From the NCBI RefSeq assembly GCF_022376445.1, contig NW_025954963.1, positions 1,302,001 through 1,366,000 on the forward strand: a stretch of DNA of 64,000 bases. The letters run 5' to 3'. This DNA is from Fomitopsis serialis. Taxonomy: Eukaryota > Basidiomycota > Agaricomycetes > Polyporales > Fomitopsidaceae. The notes beneath the pieces are model-generated. The model was not told where the DNA came from. It did no database searches and saw nothing but the letters and a program-made list of their open reading frames with translations. The translations under genes and the position numbers were made by a program. Below, one piece after another: positions 11,801 through 24,273 of this stretch; positions within the stretch are counted from its first letter, which is position 1, and each line of letters begins with the position of its first letter.

Positions 11801-13983
11801 CATAGAAAACAACGGCACAATTGTCTTGTACAGTCAAGCCTTCCAGTGCCACTCCATCCGGACGTACGTCAGCGGCAGTAGTTGTACACAAATGAGCGAA
11901 CGATACCCTCTGTAGACTGCAGCTCTCACGCTGCCTGTTCCTACGCAAAGCTGCGATTGAACTCTCCTCGACGTCAGTTCGGAGTTACGATACCCGCAAA
12001 GTTCACCATATCTCTCAATAGTTATGCATGAACTATCCGGACCTGCTCAACTTGGCTAGAGCGCTGATGGGCAGCGCGCGTTGGTGAAGCCTGGGTGATT
12101 TAGTTGCTCTCGGGATCATGCTTTGGCCTGACGAACATCATGGACCCGAGTTCCATCGTCCGGCATTCTGTGAGGCTGCGCCAGGGTGAGGTCTCTACGT
12201 AGCCATCGGCTGTAGAGCGTTGCCGTGAGATGAAGCTAGAAGCTTGTTAAGCTCGCGGAGGCGCGGGTGTTGTACGTGCAGCTGGCTTCCTCCGCTCCGA
12301 CAGGTCTGCGGACCCAAAATGACAAGAGCAGCACGTTCGTGTACGTATATTTCTTGGCTTTGTGTCTTTGAGCTCGGTCGAGTGCTTCGTTGTCATGTAC
12401 GGTCGCTGAGGCCCTCCGCATGTTATTGAACGAGCCCACGGCAACCTCACGATGGGTGCTGTCTTTTTCCTGACTACAGGAAGAGAAGTCAGGGTGCATG
12501 ACCAGACGCACGAACTGTGCTGAGGAACGTACTGTACCTCGAGACATTGTATTCCCGCACTGACGCTTGGTCACGTCGATAGGCTGCACGAACAGCCTAG
12601 CTGCCGGGGAAGTTGCGTCAGAACGGGCGTCCGAGAACTGCAACGGTCCAACGGCGAGCGTCCCATTGCTCAATGCGTCAAAGTCTCGTAATTGACCGAC
12701 CGTCGCCGCGACTAATCACCGATGGCAGCGCTGTAAATCTGATCGTAAGCAAGCCCGTAGGGAAATCATTGGTACGTACTCACCGGTTCCGGGTCTGCCT
12801 GATGATGATGCAACTAAGTGATTACGCGCGTCCGAGCGGGAGGCATGCTAACGTCTGATCAGGCGTGATCTCGAATGCGTTCCCGGTGACATCGACGTCG
12901 GTCGTCGAGACAGAGTGACGAGGAGGCGGGGGACCACCGGGACAACGCTCAGCCCCGACAACCTGCGTCAACAGTACCCGCGAGCGGAGGAGGCCTGGAC
13001 CATGCAAGGCGATCCACTTTTCGGGGTTAGCACAGCAGGCGCTTTTAATTTGTAAAATAAACCCGACTGTCACGCATTGCAGACATGTCTCTCCCACGGA
13101 GTTCAACGCGCGTGTAGGACATCTTGGGATATCTTGGGACATCGGACGTGGCTAGAGGAGCTGATATGGTCGAGGATGTGGTCGGTGTTGGACCAGGACG
13201 GCAGCGTGACCGGTTATGCTAGTGACTGGCGTGTGACAATGCGCGTGACAATGTGACGGTCACGGGATTTATCGACGCGGGAGGAGGGCATGCCCAAGTC
13301 TCGACATCCCACCCGGCACCCCGGAGTCGCCCCTCAATCTGCGAAATTATCTTGGCCCTGATCTGCCACCCTTTTGGATACATGGACGCCATATGTACGC
13401 AACAGCTCGCTCGGTGAGACCCTCGTTCGCGCAACGCGATTCTCAGACCACGACTCCGCGTCACGCGAGACCGCCAACGCGCTCATCGCCGCCTTTGCCG
13501 CGTCGCAGGCCCCGCTGCTCGTCGAGGAAGTGCTCTGGCTGTACTTGGCGTACTTGAGGAACATCCCTGAGGGAGAACGTTCCTTCCCGTCGTTCCCAGA
13601 GCGCGCGACGGATGGCCCCGTCCAGGTAAGCACCTTACCGTACGCCTTACGTACGATGCTGGCAGAAAACGCCCGTGATGCGCGTGGCTTTCGTATTTAG
13701 GGAGGAAGTTCTCCGCGCCTTGGACACCCGCACAGGCGTGTTGCACTCCTACCACGCCGGCGTTCGCGTGGTCTGCACGCGCCATGCTTCTCTTGCCTGT
13801 ATGATGAGTACACACAGCAGCCTGACGAGTTTTTCTTCTGTCCCAGGTCTCTCACTTCTCCGCACACCTCTCCAAGAATACCTCGTCGCGTCCATCTACC
13901 ATAGCACTCGTGCTACCTAAACCCGACGCGTCCCCGTCTACCTCTCATACCAAATGCCAAGGAAGCGCCGCTCCTTACAGTCT
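8838..13983. other. Gene-poor region of about 5 kb, no gene assigned
   Basis: Frames are short and mutually shadowing. A few patches look once-coding but match no family I know: around 9187-9290 on the plus strand (KPIYYTVLHTAPVKKEDAPN), 10129-10446 on the plus strand (105 residues from a non-ATG codon) and 13374-13626. I see no transposase, reverse transcriptase or terminal repeat. It may be old decayed sequence, perhaps including remains of a gene that followed the P450. Confidence 0.4.
13374..13626 (+). other. Exon-like open segment, unassigned
   Basis: One frame reads as real protein, for example SASRETANALIAAFAASQ and LVEEVLWLYLAYLRNIPEG, and ends at a good gtaagc donor at 13627. It opens without an ATG and has an in-frame stop at 13359, so if real it is an internal exon with an acceptor near 13405 (caacag). 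The following sequence gives no clean continuation. It could be a 5' exon of the RA/PH gene starting at about 13984 or part of a lost gene. No function is assigned. Confidence 0.3.
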
Positions 13984-16900
13984 ATGTTCTCGCCGGCCAG
14001 CGCATTCCTGCCGGCTTCGCTCCCCGACTGTCCGTCGACACCCAGTAGTTCCCGGGCAAGCTCCCGGGCGCGCTCCAACTCGACTGCCACCACCGACACG
14101 TCCGACTGGGCATCGTCGTGTGTAGCATCTCCTCGCTTCCAGACCTTCCGCTGCTCGATCTGCCCGCCACTCCCCCGCGGGACTCGCCACCGCCCGATCT
14201 GCTGGACGACGACCCGTTCGCGAACCTGTCACCGGCGCCGTCCGTGCGACGCGGGCGTCCGCCATCACTAGTACTGACCGGGATCGACGCGCCACCGATC
14301 GCGGATGACACGCGTTCTCTACCTCCAAGGTCGCCACTCGCTGTCGACGCGACGGACGACGCGTCTTCGACGACCGGCTCACTCGTTTCTCTACCCGACG
14401 TGTTCTCTGCACCGCCCTCGACGCCGACGAAGTCGCGTCTGAGGTTCCGTATACCACGACCGAAGTCCTCGAATGGACTGCCCATACCAGGCCTGCGTTC
14501 GCGCAGAGGCCATCGTTACCGTCACTGAGCTCGCTGGCGCGTGCCCATGTGCCCATTCCCAAGGTGAGTCACATGTGGCGCAGAGCTACACTAAGCTGAG
14601 ATGTTTATTAAACTAGGTACGCAAGGACGTGTGGGAGCGCAGTTGCCCGCAGAACCGTGGAATGCCAGCGAAGGCGAGCCTTCTTCCGCGTCACCTTCTC
14701 CGGAGGGCCGCAGGCGACAGAGACATCTGAGGCGGCCCACGGCGCTGTGCACGATCCGGGACTCGCGCATGATCATGGATGGTCAGCCGTGGTTCGTCAG
14801 AGATGGATCGCCTGTGCACGGGAGTGTCGTGCTAGTCCGAGAGGCGGCGCACGACTCAGAGACGTTGGTACCGCCTCTGTTGCGATCGCACGCTGCACCA
14901 TTCCCACGTCACCTTGACTCCCCGCCGTCGTCGATACCGTCTCTTTGTCCTTCTTCTCCCACTTCTTCATCTCGTCCGCCGATCACTCCATCCAGCTTGA
15001 CACCCCGCACACGGACGTGTTCCCGCCGGACACGCGGCACACGCGCTACTTCAACAGCGAGCTCGTCGCGTCGCTCGACTACGACTACAGCGACGCGCTC
15101 TCGCAGCTGTCGGGGCCGCCTTCGCCCGAGGCGAACATCCTCGACTACCTGTCGTCGGCATCCGCCGGGGCGGCCAACTATTTCAAGCCCGGTACTTCTG
15201 CGGACACAGTCCGGACGCTCAGCATCGAGGCCCACGCGCGGCCTGTGTCCGACGAGCCCGAGGTCCCCTTTCCCCAGTCTCGACCACATCCGAGTTCTCC
15301 ATCGAGACGAGCACGAGCAGCAGTGGCCACTCGCGCTGTTCGTCGCGTTCCACTTCCACCGACTACGGGGAAGAACTGCCGCCGAGTGCTAGTCCCCGCC
15401 AGCGTCTGCGCGTGTCTGCGTTTGGCATACCGTGGCCGTCGTTTGGGAGGACGCCACCGCTCTCTTGCTACACTGAGTACAAGCTGTTTGACACGGATCC
15501 ATCTGCCGCTGCAACTGCCGACGATATCACCGAGCGGGTGTCTGAACCGCACAGTGCGCGCTCATCGTACTACTATAACGACTCGGACACGGAGTACTCC
15601 GAACCTGTCGACGGCGAAGACAGTATGCATCGTGGAGCATCATGTGGAGGTTCTGGTGCTTCTGGTTACAACGGTCACTACAACGGGCGGTCCGGTGGGA
15701 GCGCCAGCGGAAGTGGCTACGGCGGCTCGGGCAGTGGCTTCGGCGGCCATGGTGGCGCAGGTGGTGGACGCCGAGGTAATGACGATGGCTATCGCCGTCC
15801 GCCAGGCGCTCTCGTCAGCTCGTCGGAATCCGAGACCTCTGAGGAAGAGGAGACCAGCTCGGACGAAGATGACTACCGCACCGCCCGGACAGCAACATCT
15901 CGCGGCTCGCGAGGCTCGCAGGACGATGACGTCCCACTCGCGCGGCAGATCCCGAACGCCCTCCAAGCGCAACGCACGATCCGACGACAAGTCCGTGATG
16001 AGATGAGCCAGAGGCGACGCGACAGGCAGCAAACGATCCGGCGCGAGCGCGACGAGACGATCCGCGGCGAACAGAGGACGCTCAGAGCGCAGTCGCCCAA
16101 CGCCGCACACGAGGCACTCGCGCGGACTGCGTCAGCCAAGGCACGCGCAGCAGCAGCTGCAGCCGCTGAGCCGTCGAATGGCAGAACGCTATCGGGCACG
16201 ACACGCGCGCACTCGCAGGCCGCGCAGGACTCTTCGCGCCCATAGGGCGCCCGCGCACAAAGACGCTCCCTGGGACCGTCAGCTCTTCGATTTCGATCGG
16301 CGACCTCACAAAGAAGCTGCTCGGCGTCCAGACGAGCGGCGTCTTGCCCTCGGTAGTCAACAAGTCGCGCCGGCCTTCAGTTGAGAGGGCCCTGCAGGCA
16401 AAGCACCGTCGCGGGATGCGAGCCTTACTCGTACGCCAGGCGCCGAGCGGTCTACGTCGCTGCAGAGGCAGCCCACTCGCAGCTCTAAGGTCGAGCAAGA
16501 TGACGGCCGGGGAAGGCCTCTCCGCCCGATGCGCTCGTTCCATCGCCCGAACGTCATGCCTCCTGCAGATGCGGCTCGAGGACCCCCTCTTCCCATGACC
16601 ATGGGGAGCCCAGTCCACAATGCATTCTTTAACAAGCCTCAGGAGCAATTGCCTCCCGTACCCTTCGTACCCTCTGTTCCATTATTGCCGGAAGAGCACC
16701 GTGCCTTGGAGCGTGCGAAGTCCTTCAAACAAGCCTCTCGCAGACCAAGTTTGGAGCACGACCGCCCGCGCATGCCCTCTCTTGAGCGGGAAAGCGCCTC
16801 GGCGGGACCTCGGGGCCGCAAAGCCTCGGTCAATGGCTCAGGTACTCCATCTCACGCCGTCCCGGCTCCCTTGCCCCCAATCCCCGCCGCCAAAGCCACC

Positions 16901-17963
16901 CCTCAGGCAAAGCCACAACAGCTATGGCAGCAGCGTATCTATGTCGGAACCATGCAGCAGTACGTCGTCGTCGAAATTGGACCTACGTCCAGTGCAGGGG
17001 AAGTCCTGCAGCTCGTCGACGCGCAGGGTGCCTTGGCGGGCGGTGCTGGTGAGGGTGGCTATATGTTGTGGGAGGTCGCTCAGGACTTCGGCATGGGTGC
17101 GTGTTCTGACTGGCTCTATGATCGTGCCTTACTCATGCTTTCGTCTAGAGCGTCCTATCCGCAGTTACGAGCAGCTGGCTGATATCTGCAACGCCTGGCA
17201 CTCGGACAAGATGCTGCTCAACTTCTTGGTCATCAAGAGGACACTGTTGTCGTCGCCCCTGAGCCGTTCGGTGAGTCATGAACCGTGTGCAACTGCTGGA
17301 TAATCCGCTGAACTGTCGTCCTAGAACTTGCCGCGCAGCTCTCCGATCCACAACGGATCCGTCCAGTACGAGTACAAGCGTGGCAAATGGCAGAAGCGAT
17401 GGATGGAATTGCGAGAGCACAGCCTATGGTTGTCGAAGCGGGAGGGTGTAAGTACACTATCCCAGCGCACTTGGCCATTGCTTACTCTTTTGTAGGGGAA
17501 AGATTCCACATTCCTGTGCTCGCTGAACAACTTCGACGCCTTCTACATGATCCGGCCATACAAGGGTGCTAGCACGAAGGGTTACTCCTGGGCCGTGAAA
17601 TCCACGGATAGTCTGACGTTCTTCGAGAACACCTCGGACTACGTGCACGTCTTCCACTCGAACACTGAGGCAGAAGGCAAGGCCTGGATAGAGAAGATCC
17701 TTCTCGCTCGTGTAAGTCTTATCCGATGTGTTACTCTTGTGAAACATACTCATCATGAATCTCTGTAGTCATACGTCCTCTACCAAGAGCGGAACGTCAT
17801 CTCCACGTCTGCTGGATCGGCATTGGCTCGGACGACCACCCGTGCTGGTCAACGACCCGCGCAAACGCTCGTCAACGTCGGTGCGCCAAAGGCAGAAGGT
17901 CCAACCGTGGCTCCTCTCGGGTTTGAGCCCGGATCTCTGCTGGCCAAGCGGCTACCGGTGTGA
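13984..17963 (+). CDS. Ras-association and PH domain protein (MRL-like adaptor)
   Basis: RA-PH adaptors of the MRL type (lamellipodin, RIAM, fungal relatives) link small GTPases and phosphoinositides to actin and polarity. A long disordered N-terminal half, rich in Ser, Pro and Gly, begins MFSPASAFLPASLPDCPS. It includes a Gly-rich patch (about 15650-15770), an acidic Ser/Glu stretch (SSSESETSEEEETSSDEDD) and an Arg-rich coiled segment. The RA domain begins at about 16930 (QQRIYVGTMQQYVVVEIGP) and continues as RPIRSYEQLADICNAWHSDKM. The PH domain follows (QYEYKRGKWQKRWMELREHS, FYMIRPYKGASTKGYSWAVK, AEGKAWIEKILLAR). The end is PGSLLAKRLPV. Frame changes without a convincing intron occur near 14120, 14620 and 15265-15268, the last at a run of four C. 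The start codon is a best guess. Confidence 0.7.
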
Positions 17964-18619
17964 TGTACATATTTTTATTAGTTCCCTCGTCCTTGTATGT
18001 GGATCTAGACACAGTTGTAGAGTCACTCATTTCCCACCGTCTGGATATTTAGCGCACACTACTACGCTCCTTGTAACATCTTCTCTCTTTGTATCATCGT
18101 TCCTACTTGCACACAGAATTGTAGACGACGGAAATTGTCAAGTCGGGTTTGCAACGCGTTGCTGAGAATTGGCCGCTTCTTGGCCTTCAAACCTTCACGA
18201 ATGAGGTGTTCAGTGGCACCCGTTAAACGACCTAGTCATGATTGAGCTCATGTACTTACAGCGTGCGCGTGAGGTGTAAACTACCTTCATTGATGTGCCA
18301 GATGTGGTGTCACATACACGCTTGAATCAGACTCATTTGACGCGGCAGTGATTGTGCAACCGCGGGTCTACTTGACGGGCACTGAAGTACTGAAGTACTG
18401 ACGCGGACGTGCGAAGGCTTCCGTCACCATCTCTCGATTGGGAAGGAAGCTGATTGAGCTAATGAGTGCATCTACATAGCTTGCCCGCGTATTGCGGTTG
18501 TTAGTATGATATTCAGCCAACTAAGTAAAGAGTGTTCAATGATATGTATTCAACACAAGCGATGATGCAACAACGACAGAGCAATCGTGAAGGCGGCAAC
18601 GCACAGGCCATAGAATAAT
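17964..18619. other. Convergent 3' spacer between the RA/PH gene and POB3
   Basis: The two genes converge here, so this should hold both 3' UTRs. A small direct repeat (tgaagtac twice) lies near 18385. I see no coding frame. Confidence 0.45.
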
Positions 18620-20797
18620 CTAATCTGACTTCTTCAACTTCTTCCTCGCCGGGCCCTCTTCACCGTCGTTGTGCTTCGGTTTTGGCTTTGGCTTCGGTTT
18701 TGGCTTTGACTTAGGCTCTTCGTCAATGTCCATTGCGTCATCATCAGACTTCTTCTTTGGTTTCGGCTTAGGCCGCGGGGCAGCCTTCTTCGGCTTGTCC
18801 TCGTCCTCCGCATCGCTGTCGTCGGCCTTACTCTTCTTCGCAGGAGCTTTCTTCTTGGGGGCCTTGCCTTTGCCCTTGCCCTTGACGAAGTCACGATCAC
18901 CACTTGCGTCTGACGCGGTCTTTGCACCCTCGTCGTCTGATGAAGACGCTGTTGGTGACCCTGAGTCCGAGTCTGATGCATGGAAGTCCTCGTCTAAAAC
19001 CCAGATGTCAGCTATGTAGACAGAACAAGTGACTAAACACAGTTTACCATCTTCACTGTCCTCATCGTCGTTGATCCCCCGAGGCTTAGGTACCTCCTCA
19101 CCGCTGCTCGCGACACTCTGCATCTCCTCGTCCTCATCATCCTCGCCCGCCATGATGAGCTCGCCCTCCATCATCTCATTCTTCACCTTCACCTTCTTCT
19201 CCTTGAGGTAAGCCTCCGTGCCCTCATGCTCCTCCTTGTTAATCGACGTGAATGTGTACTCCGGCCCGCTCTTCGTGACGATCTTCAGATCGAATGTCCG
19301 TGCGGCAGTAGCGCCCAGCCCGGCGCCGAGGCGGGAGAATACAACTTGGTGGATATCCGATAGCTCAATGAGCGTGGGCTGCTTGGACACGAAGAAAATG
19401 TATTTCTCGAGTAGGAAGAGATCCCCTTGCACGGCCTTCAGGTTGGCTTTGATGCCTGGATGACCAGCGTGGCTGGTAAAGCTACCCGCGCCGATAATCT
19501 TCTTGCCAGAAAGAGCACGGAAGACACCTGATACTACCTCGAAGGTCGGGTCTTCGTATTCTTCTTGAGACGATCATACTGAGCGATTTCGTCTCTGTGA
19601 ATTGTCAGTTAATGGCGAGTAATAAACTTTACATTCCAACATACTCGGTCATGTTGAGCTCAGCGGTGATCTCCTCTTCCCTGCTGAACTGCATAACGAG
19701 ATATTGATATCTCGTTTGGCCCTGACGTATCGGAGTGCTGAGACTAAGCTGAATAATACTGAAGTTAGTAAGGCATAATGCATCACCCATAACCTACTCA
19801 CGATGAACAGTACGTGCTGGTCGTCCTTGGGCAGAAGGAACAACCTCGAGATGCTCGTGTACATAATCTTGTAGTCGTATGTCTTACCCCGTAGCCGCAG
19901 GAAGTCGGGGAACATATCGACATCGTATCGACCTCGAGGTGTGAGGACGAGCACTTCCTCGAAGCTGAGAATGAGATCGCCAGCCACCTGTCCGATCTCC
20001 GCCTTCTCCTTAATCGCGTCATGGAAAGCCTGCGCGGCGCTGATCTCCTCTTCCTCGTCGTCGGACTTTTGTGAACCAGCGTCGGAGCCGCGTTCACGGT
20101 TCACAGTTCCAGGCACGTAGAACCGGATCTCAGCCATCTCGTCTGGGGCGCCCTTCGACTTTTTACTGCCGGATGGCGGGGCAAACTCGAGGGACACTTC
20201 CGTGCGACCGGCAATATTGGAGTTGGCGACTTCTGAGAGTGGCAGCTCGAATGAGGTCTTGTTCGAGACGAGAAAAGCGAGGTCCTGGCCTTGGAAGTTA
20301 CGCAAGGGGGTCAGATGAGACTAGGATATGCGGACGCCACATGCTTACCCTGGAAGTCCGTGACGCCCCAGTTCCATCCCTTGAACGAAACCTCCTTCGT
20401 TTCCAGAGTAACACTGAAGTGTTGTTTCAATAGTTGTGCGAGTTTCTCATGGTCCTGAATTGGGTCAGTCATTAGGATAGCAAAAAGACGAGTAGTCGCG
20501 TACCTCACGTCCAAACCCGTCGAACACTTCCCGCGACCTATCCTTCAACCCCACTCGCAGCTGGTAATTTCGTGCAACCCTTAGCCATTGAGCCCACTTG
20601 ATATCTCCTGAGGACATGGCGACCATCTTCTCGCTCTCCTCCCCTTTCCAGGCCATCCCGCTGGCAGCGATACGGAACTCTGGTCACAAATCACACCGTT
20701 GAGTGCTCAACGTACAAGAGCGCGTCAAGGATCTGTAATACTCACTTCCGAGCTCGGGAGACAGTCCATGATAGATCCTGTCAAATTGCGTGGTCAT
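18620..20797 (-). CDS. POB3: FACT complex subunit Pob3 (SSRP1 homologue)
   Basis: Pob3 pairs with Spt16 in the FACT histone chaperone that reorganises nucleosomes during transcription and replication in the nucleus. The start is MTTQFDRIYHGLSPELG at 20797. The dimerisation/PH region follows (FRIAASGMAWKG, WAQWLRVARNYQLRVGLKD), then the SSRP core (QDLAFLVSNKTSFELPLSEV, RGRYDVDMFPDFLRLRGKTY) and the second PH module (HPGIKANLKAVQGDLFLLEK, FTSINKEEHEG). The C-terminus is acidic and then basic, with a repeated Lys-Pro run at 18668-18718 and the ending KKLKKSD. There is no HMG box, as in yeast Pob3. Introns are short. A single base is missing near 19559-19561: the conserved Lys-Lys-Lys-Tyr-Glu-Asp stretch loses one A and shifts frame. 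Because Pob3 is normally essential, I take this as a consensus error. Confidence 0.92.
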
Positions 20798-21026
20798 TTT
20801 GCGCCTTCGGTGCGCGGATACCGAGGTAGGGCGAGAGGGGAGATGGAAGAGCGGAGGGAAGAGGGCACTGGCGCGTGTGGCCTATCGAATGGCCGAGTGA
20901 AGGACGCGTTGCGGAGTTTGAAAGCGCGCAGTGCACGCGTCGGCGCGCGAGGTGGTCGCGTATTCGTCTTTCTCTCCGTTCGCCCTTGTTTCGACTATTT
21001 TGACGTGTCGCTGTGTGCTCGCCGAC
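20798..21026. promoter_or_regulatory. Bidirectional promoter region of POB3 and alpha-actinin
   Basis: The two start codons diverge with only 229 bases between them, so both core promoters must sit here or overlap the first exons. I cannot point to individual elements with confidence. Confidence 0.5.
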
Positions 21027-23801
21027 ATGGACTCACTGGAGGCACGCTCTCGGGATGTCCAGGAGAGGACCTTCTGCAAATGGTGCGTTGACTAGGTCTT
21101 GGAATCCTGACATTGTGCCGACTGATCGTCTGCTTGTAGGCTGAACACAAAGTTGGAATCCAACGGATATCCTCCGATGACCTCGCTGGTCAAGGACCTA
21201 TCGGATGGTGTCCGGCTCATCCAGCTTATGGCAAGCACCTCTTCAGGGGTCCTCGGGTAGCGCGCTGATATACAGTGCAATATCGCAGGAGATCATGGGT
21301 AAGACGCACATTCTATGGCACGGATATCCAGTACAACGAGTATTTTGATACAGGCGATATATCTCTTGGAAGATATAACAGGAACCCACGGATGCGCGTG
21401 CAGAAAGCCGAGAATGTGAACAAAGCGTTGGAGTTCATCACCTCGCGAGGCGTCAAACTAACGAATATCGGGCCTGAAGGTATTGTGGAGCACTCAATAC
21501 AACTGAGTCGAATTTGACAGAATAACAGATATCATTGACGGGAATCTCAAGCTCATCCTGGGCATGATATGGACTTTAATTTTGCGCTTCACCATCGCTG
21601 ACATCAGGTATGTCTCGCTTGTGGCTGCCCTTTCGTAAATCCTAACATTCAGTAAGCGAGGAGGGCTTGTCTGCTAAGGAAGGCCTACTACTATGGTGTC
21701 AGCGGAAGACCGCACCCTACAAGGAAGTCGACGTGCAGGACTTCTCTCTGAGCTGGTCCGACGGCCTCGCATTGTTCGTGAGCCCATTCACCACTCGCCC
21801 ATGCCTCAATACCAATCAGTGCATGGCAGATGTGCACTAATTCATTGCCACCGGCCGGACTTACTCGACTACGACAAACTGGACAAGGTCAGCCGTTGTC
21901 AGACGTGTTGGGTATTGCCTGACGGCATGCGTGCTTGTAGTCCGATCGGCACGGGAATACCCGGCTCGCGTTCCAAGTAGCAGCAGACCATCTCGGGATC
22001 CCAGTACGTTGCTCTTAGATCTTTCTTTTTGCATCGAGTCCCATAACTTCGAATGCAGCAACTGCTAGAGGTAGCCGACTTGTGCGATACCGCTCGCCCG
22101 GATGAGCGCAGTGTTATGACCTATGTAGCCAGCTTCTTCCACGCGTTCTCATCTATGGGTAAGTGGCGCTCTCGAGATGACTGCCTCGGTCACTGACAAT
22201 ACAGTACAGAGCAGGTTGAGACCGTGTCACGGCGAGTGGAGAAATTTGCAGAACTTATGTACTCTGTCTGGCTTAGCAAGAATGACTACGAACGACGTGC
22301 ACGCGAGGTGCGTGGTGTCGATGACTTGTGTTCCGCGGTTAGCTAATGCATTCGAAACTTCACAGCTACTCTCTGCCATCTCCTCTATCCAAGCGCGCTG
22401 GGCCGCAGCCGAGTTCACGGGCACCTACACAGACGCCAAGGAACATTCCGCCAGCTTCACCACGTACAAGCAGACAAAGAAGCGAGCATGGGTCACGGAA
22501 CGGCAAGACGTCACCACTCTCTTTGGGAACATCCAGACCAAGCTCCGCACGTACGGACTGCGGGAGTACACCCCTCCACCGGGGCTTGCGCTGTCGGTAG
22601 GTCCGGCATTGCTTTGCACTACGTGTTAGCTAGGGTCTTACTGCGCCGTAGGACTTGGACACCGCTTGGAATGAGCTATTGGGATCGGAAGCAAAGAGAT
22701 CACGTGCGATTAATGCAGAGATCCGACAGTGGGTAGTGGGCGTGCGTGGTAGCGTGTTTGAGGCTGATGTAGATGATGCAGGATCAAGGAGGGTCTGCGC
22801 AAGGCGTTTGCTGATCTCGCCAACAACTTTGAGAAACGGCTCCGCGCGATCTCATCAGAGCTGGCCGGGATTGAGGGCGCACTAGAGGTTAGTACCTGCT
22901 CTTGCATGCGCCCTTGTCTCGCACTGACCATGTATCTGCAGGAACAACAGGAGCAAATGACACAACTCCGTACGAAGCTACCCTTGCTGACAGACGGACT
23001 TGCCGCTGTGGTGAGGGCGGAAGACGAATGCAGGGCTGCTAACGTGGACGAGAACGACTACACTGTATTCACGTGTCAGGATCTGGAGTTCGAGCTTGAG
23101 CTGCTAGAGCAGAGTATCTCGAAGAAGATCGCCTTCATAGACAACCAGGTGAGTTGGCCGATATGGCATCTGCCCGCTGTAGTGATCAATATCCGTGCAG
23201 ATTGTATCGCGGAACATGACGAACTTGACACCAGCACAGCTGGAACAATTCGAGAGTACCTTCCGGTACTTCGACCGGGACGAAACGAACACTTTAAACC
23301 AAGCGGAGATGGCTGCCGCCCTTGCCAGTCTTGGCATCGTATATTCTGTGCGTACCTCTTGTGTCTTCCGGCGGACTTCGCTTATGTCGCGGCAGGACGA
23401 AGATATGGACATCATTTACGACCAGTTATTGCAAGACTACGGTGCGGTTACGTTTGAGGCCTTTATCAATCTCCTGGTACGTCATACTGCTCTGTGCTGG
23501 GCTTCTCGAAATTGTGATGTAACGATCTGCAGGTTGAGATCACGGAAGACCAGACATCGCCCGACCAGCTGCGTGACTCGTTCCGAGGCATCGCGAACGA
23601 TAAGGTACGCGTATATGTTTGTCTTGCCATGAAAGGCGTCTAATAGCTTCGCAGCCGTTTGTGACAGAGCTGGACCTGCGCGTCGCACAGTTGCCAGCAA
23701 GCGCGATCGAGTACCTGCGGCAGGCCATGCCACCTGCGGCCAGTGGCGCTGAAGAGGCCGAGTACGACTACGAGGCTTGGCTGGACGATGTGTTTGCATG
23801 A
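21027..23801 (+). CDS. Alpha-actinin (F-actin crosslinking protein)
   Basis: Alpha-actinin bundles actin filaments, for example at the contractile ring. The start is [19 protein letters not shown]. The CH1 domain follows ([57 protein letters not shown]), then CH2 ([40 protein letters not shown]). A shortened spectrin-like helical rod covers about 22360-23150. EF-hand modules close the protein ([17 protein letters not shown], whose D-x-D-x-T-N-x-L pattern can bind Ca2+). The end is [10 protein letters not shown]. About a dozen small introns are needed. One is GC-AG (21231-21288) and borders a 10-nt microexon (21289-21298). The phases work throughout the parts I checked. It is shorter than animal alpha-actinin because the rod has fewer repeats, as in S. 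pombe Ain1. Confidence 0.9.
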
Positions 23802-24273
23802 GTCTCCGGCCTGCGACAGATATTCAGTGTTGTATCCATCATTATTCTGCTCTGCACAGCCCAAGTTCCGCATTCCTCTCCCGCAATTCGTTACTGTAGC
23901 ATACATCGCGTAGACGGGAAGGTGTAGATTAGATCGTGGGTACCTACGTGTATCCGACGTAATGCAAGCTTCAGACTTCCGCGCTGCCCAGTTTGCGCGC
24001 CATCCGCTGCGCCCGCGTTCTGCCGCAGGCCCTGTACGGACCGCAGATGGATGGGTGGGTGTTGTGTCACTGCGGCCAGTCGAGGCTGTGGACGAGACGA
24101 GATTCAGTGAGCAGCCACCGGCGAATATGGGCAATCAGTGTGGCAATCGCCGGCGTCATCACCGTATCGCGATACTTATACGGACAAGCCAGCACCGCTG
24201 CACTCGACCTGCCATCTCCCTGCCTCGCCGCGTCCCATATCCTCCTTTCTTATTGACCCAACAACTTGACAAT
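23802..24273. other. Spacer between alpha-actinin and cofilin
   Basis: It holds the alpha-actinin 3' UTR and the cofilin promoter and 5' UTR. Both genes run in the same direction. No further gene is visible. Confidence 0.45.

Noticed and set aside
12236..12673. Minus-strand frame of 145 residues in the gene-poor region
   Set aside because: No domain, an unusual composition and overlapping frames on the other strand. It is not distinguishable from chance.
14945..16110. Long overlapping frames on both strands inside the RA/PH gene
   Set aside because: GC-rich low-complexity DNA opens all frames. Only the plus-strand frames with acidic and Gly-rich segments lead into the RA and PH domains.
18669..19019. 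Plus-strand Phe-Gly repeat frame resembling an FG nucleoporin
   Set aside because: It is the reverse strand of the Lys-Pro run and basic tail of Pob3.
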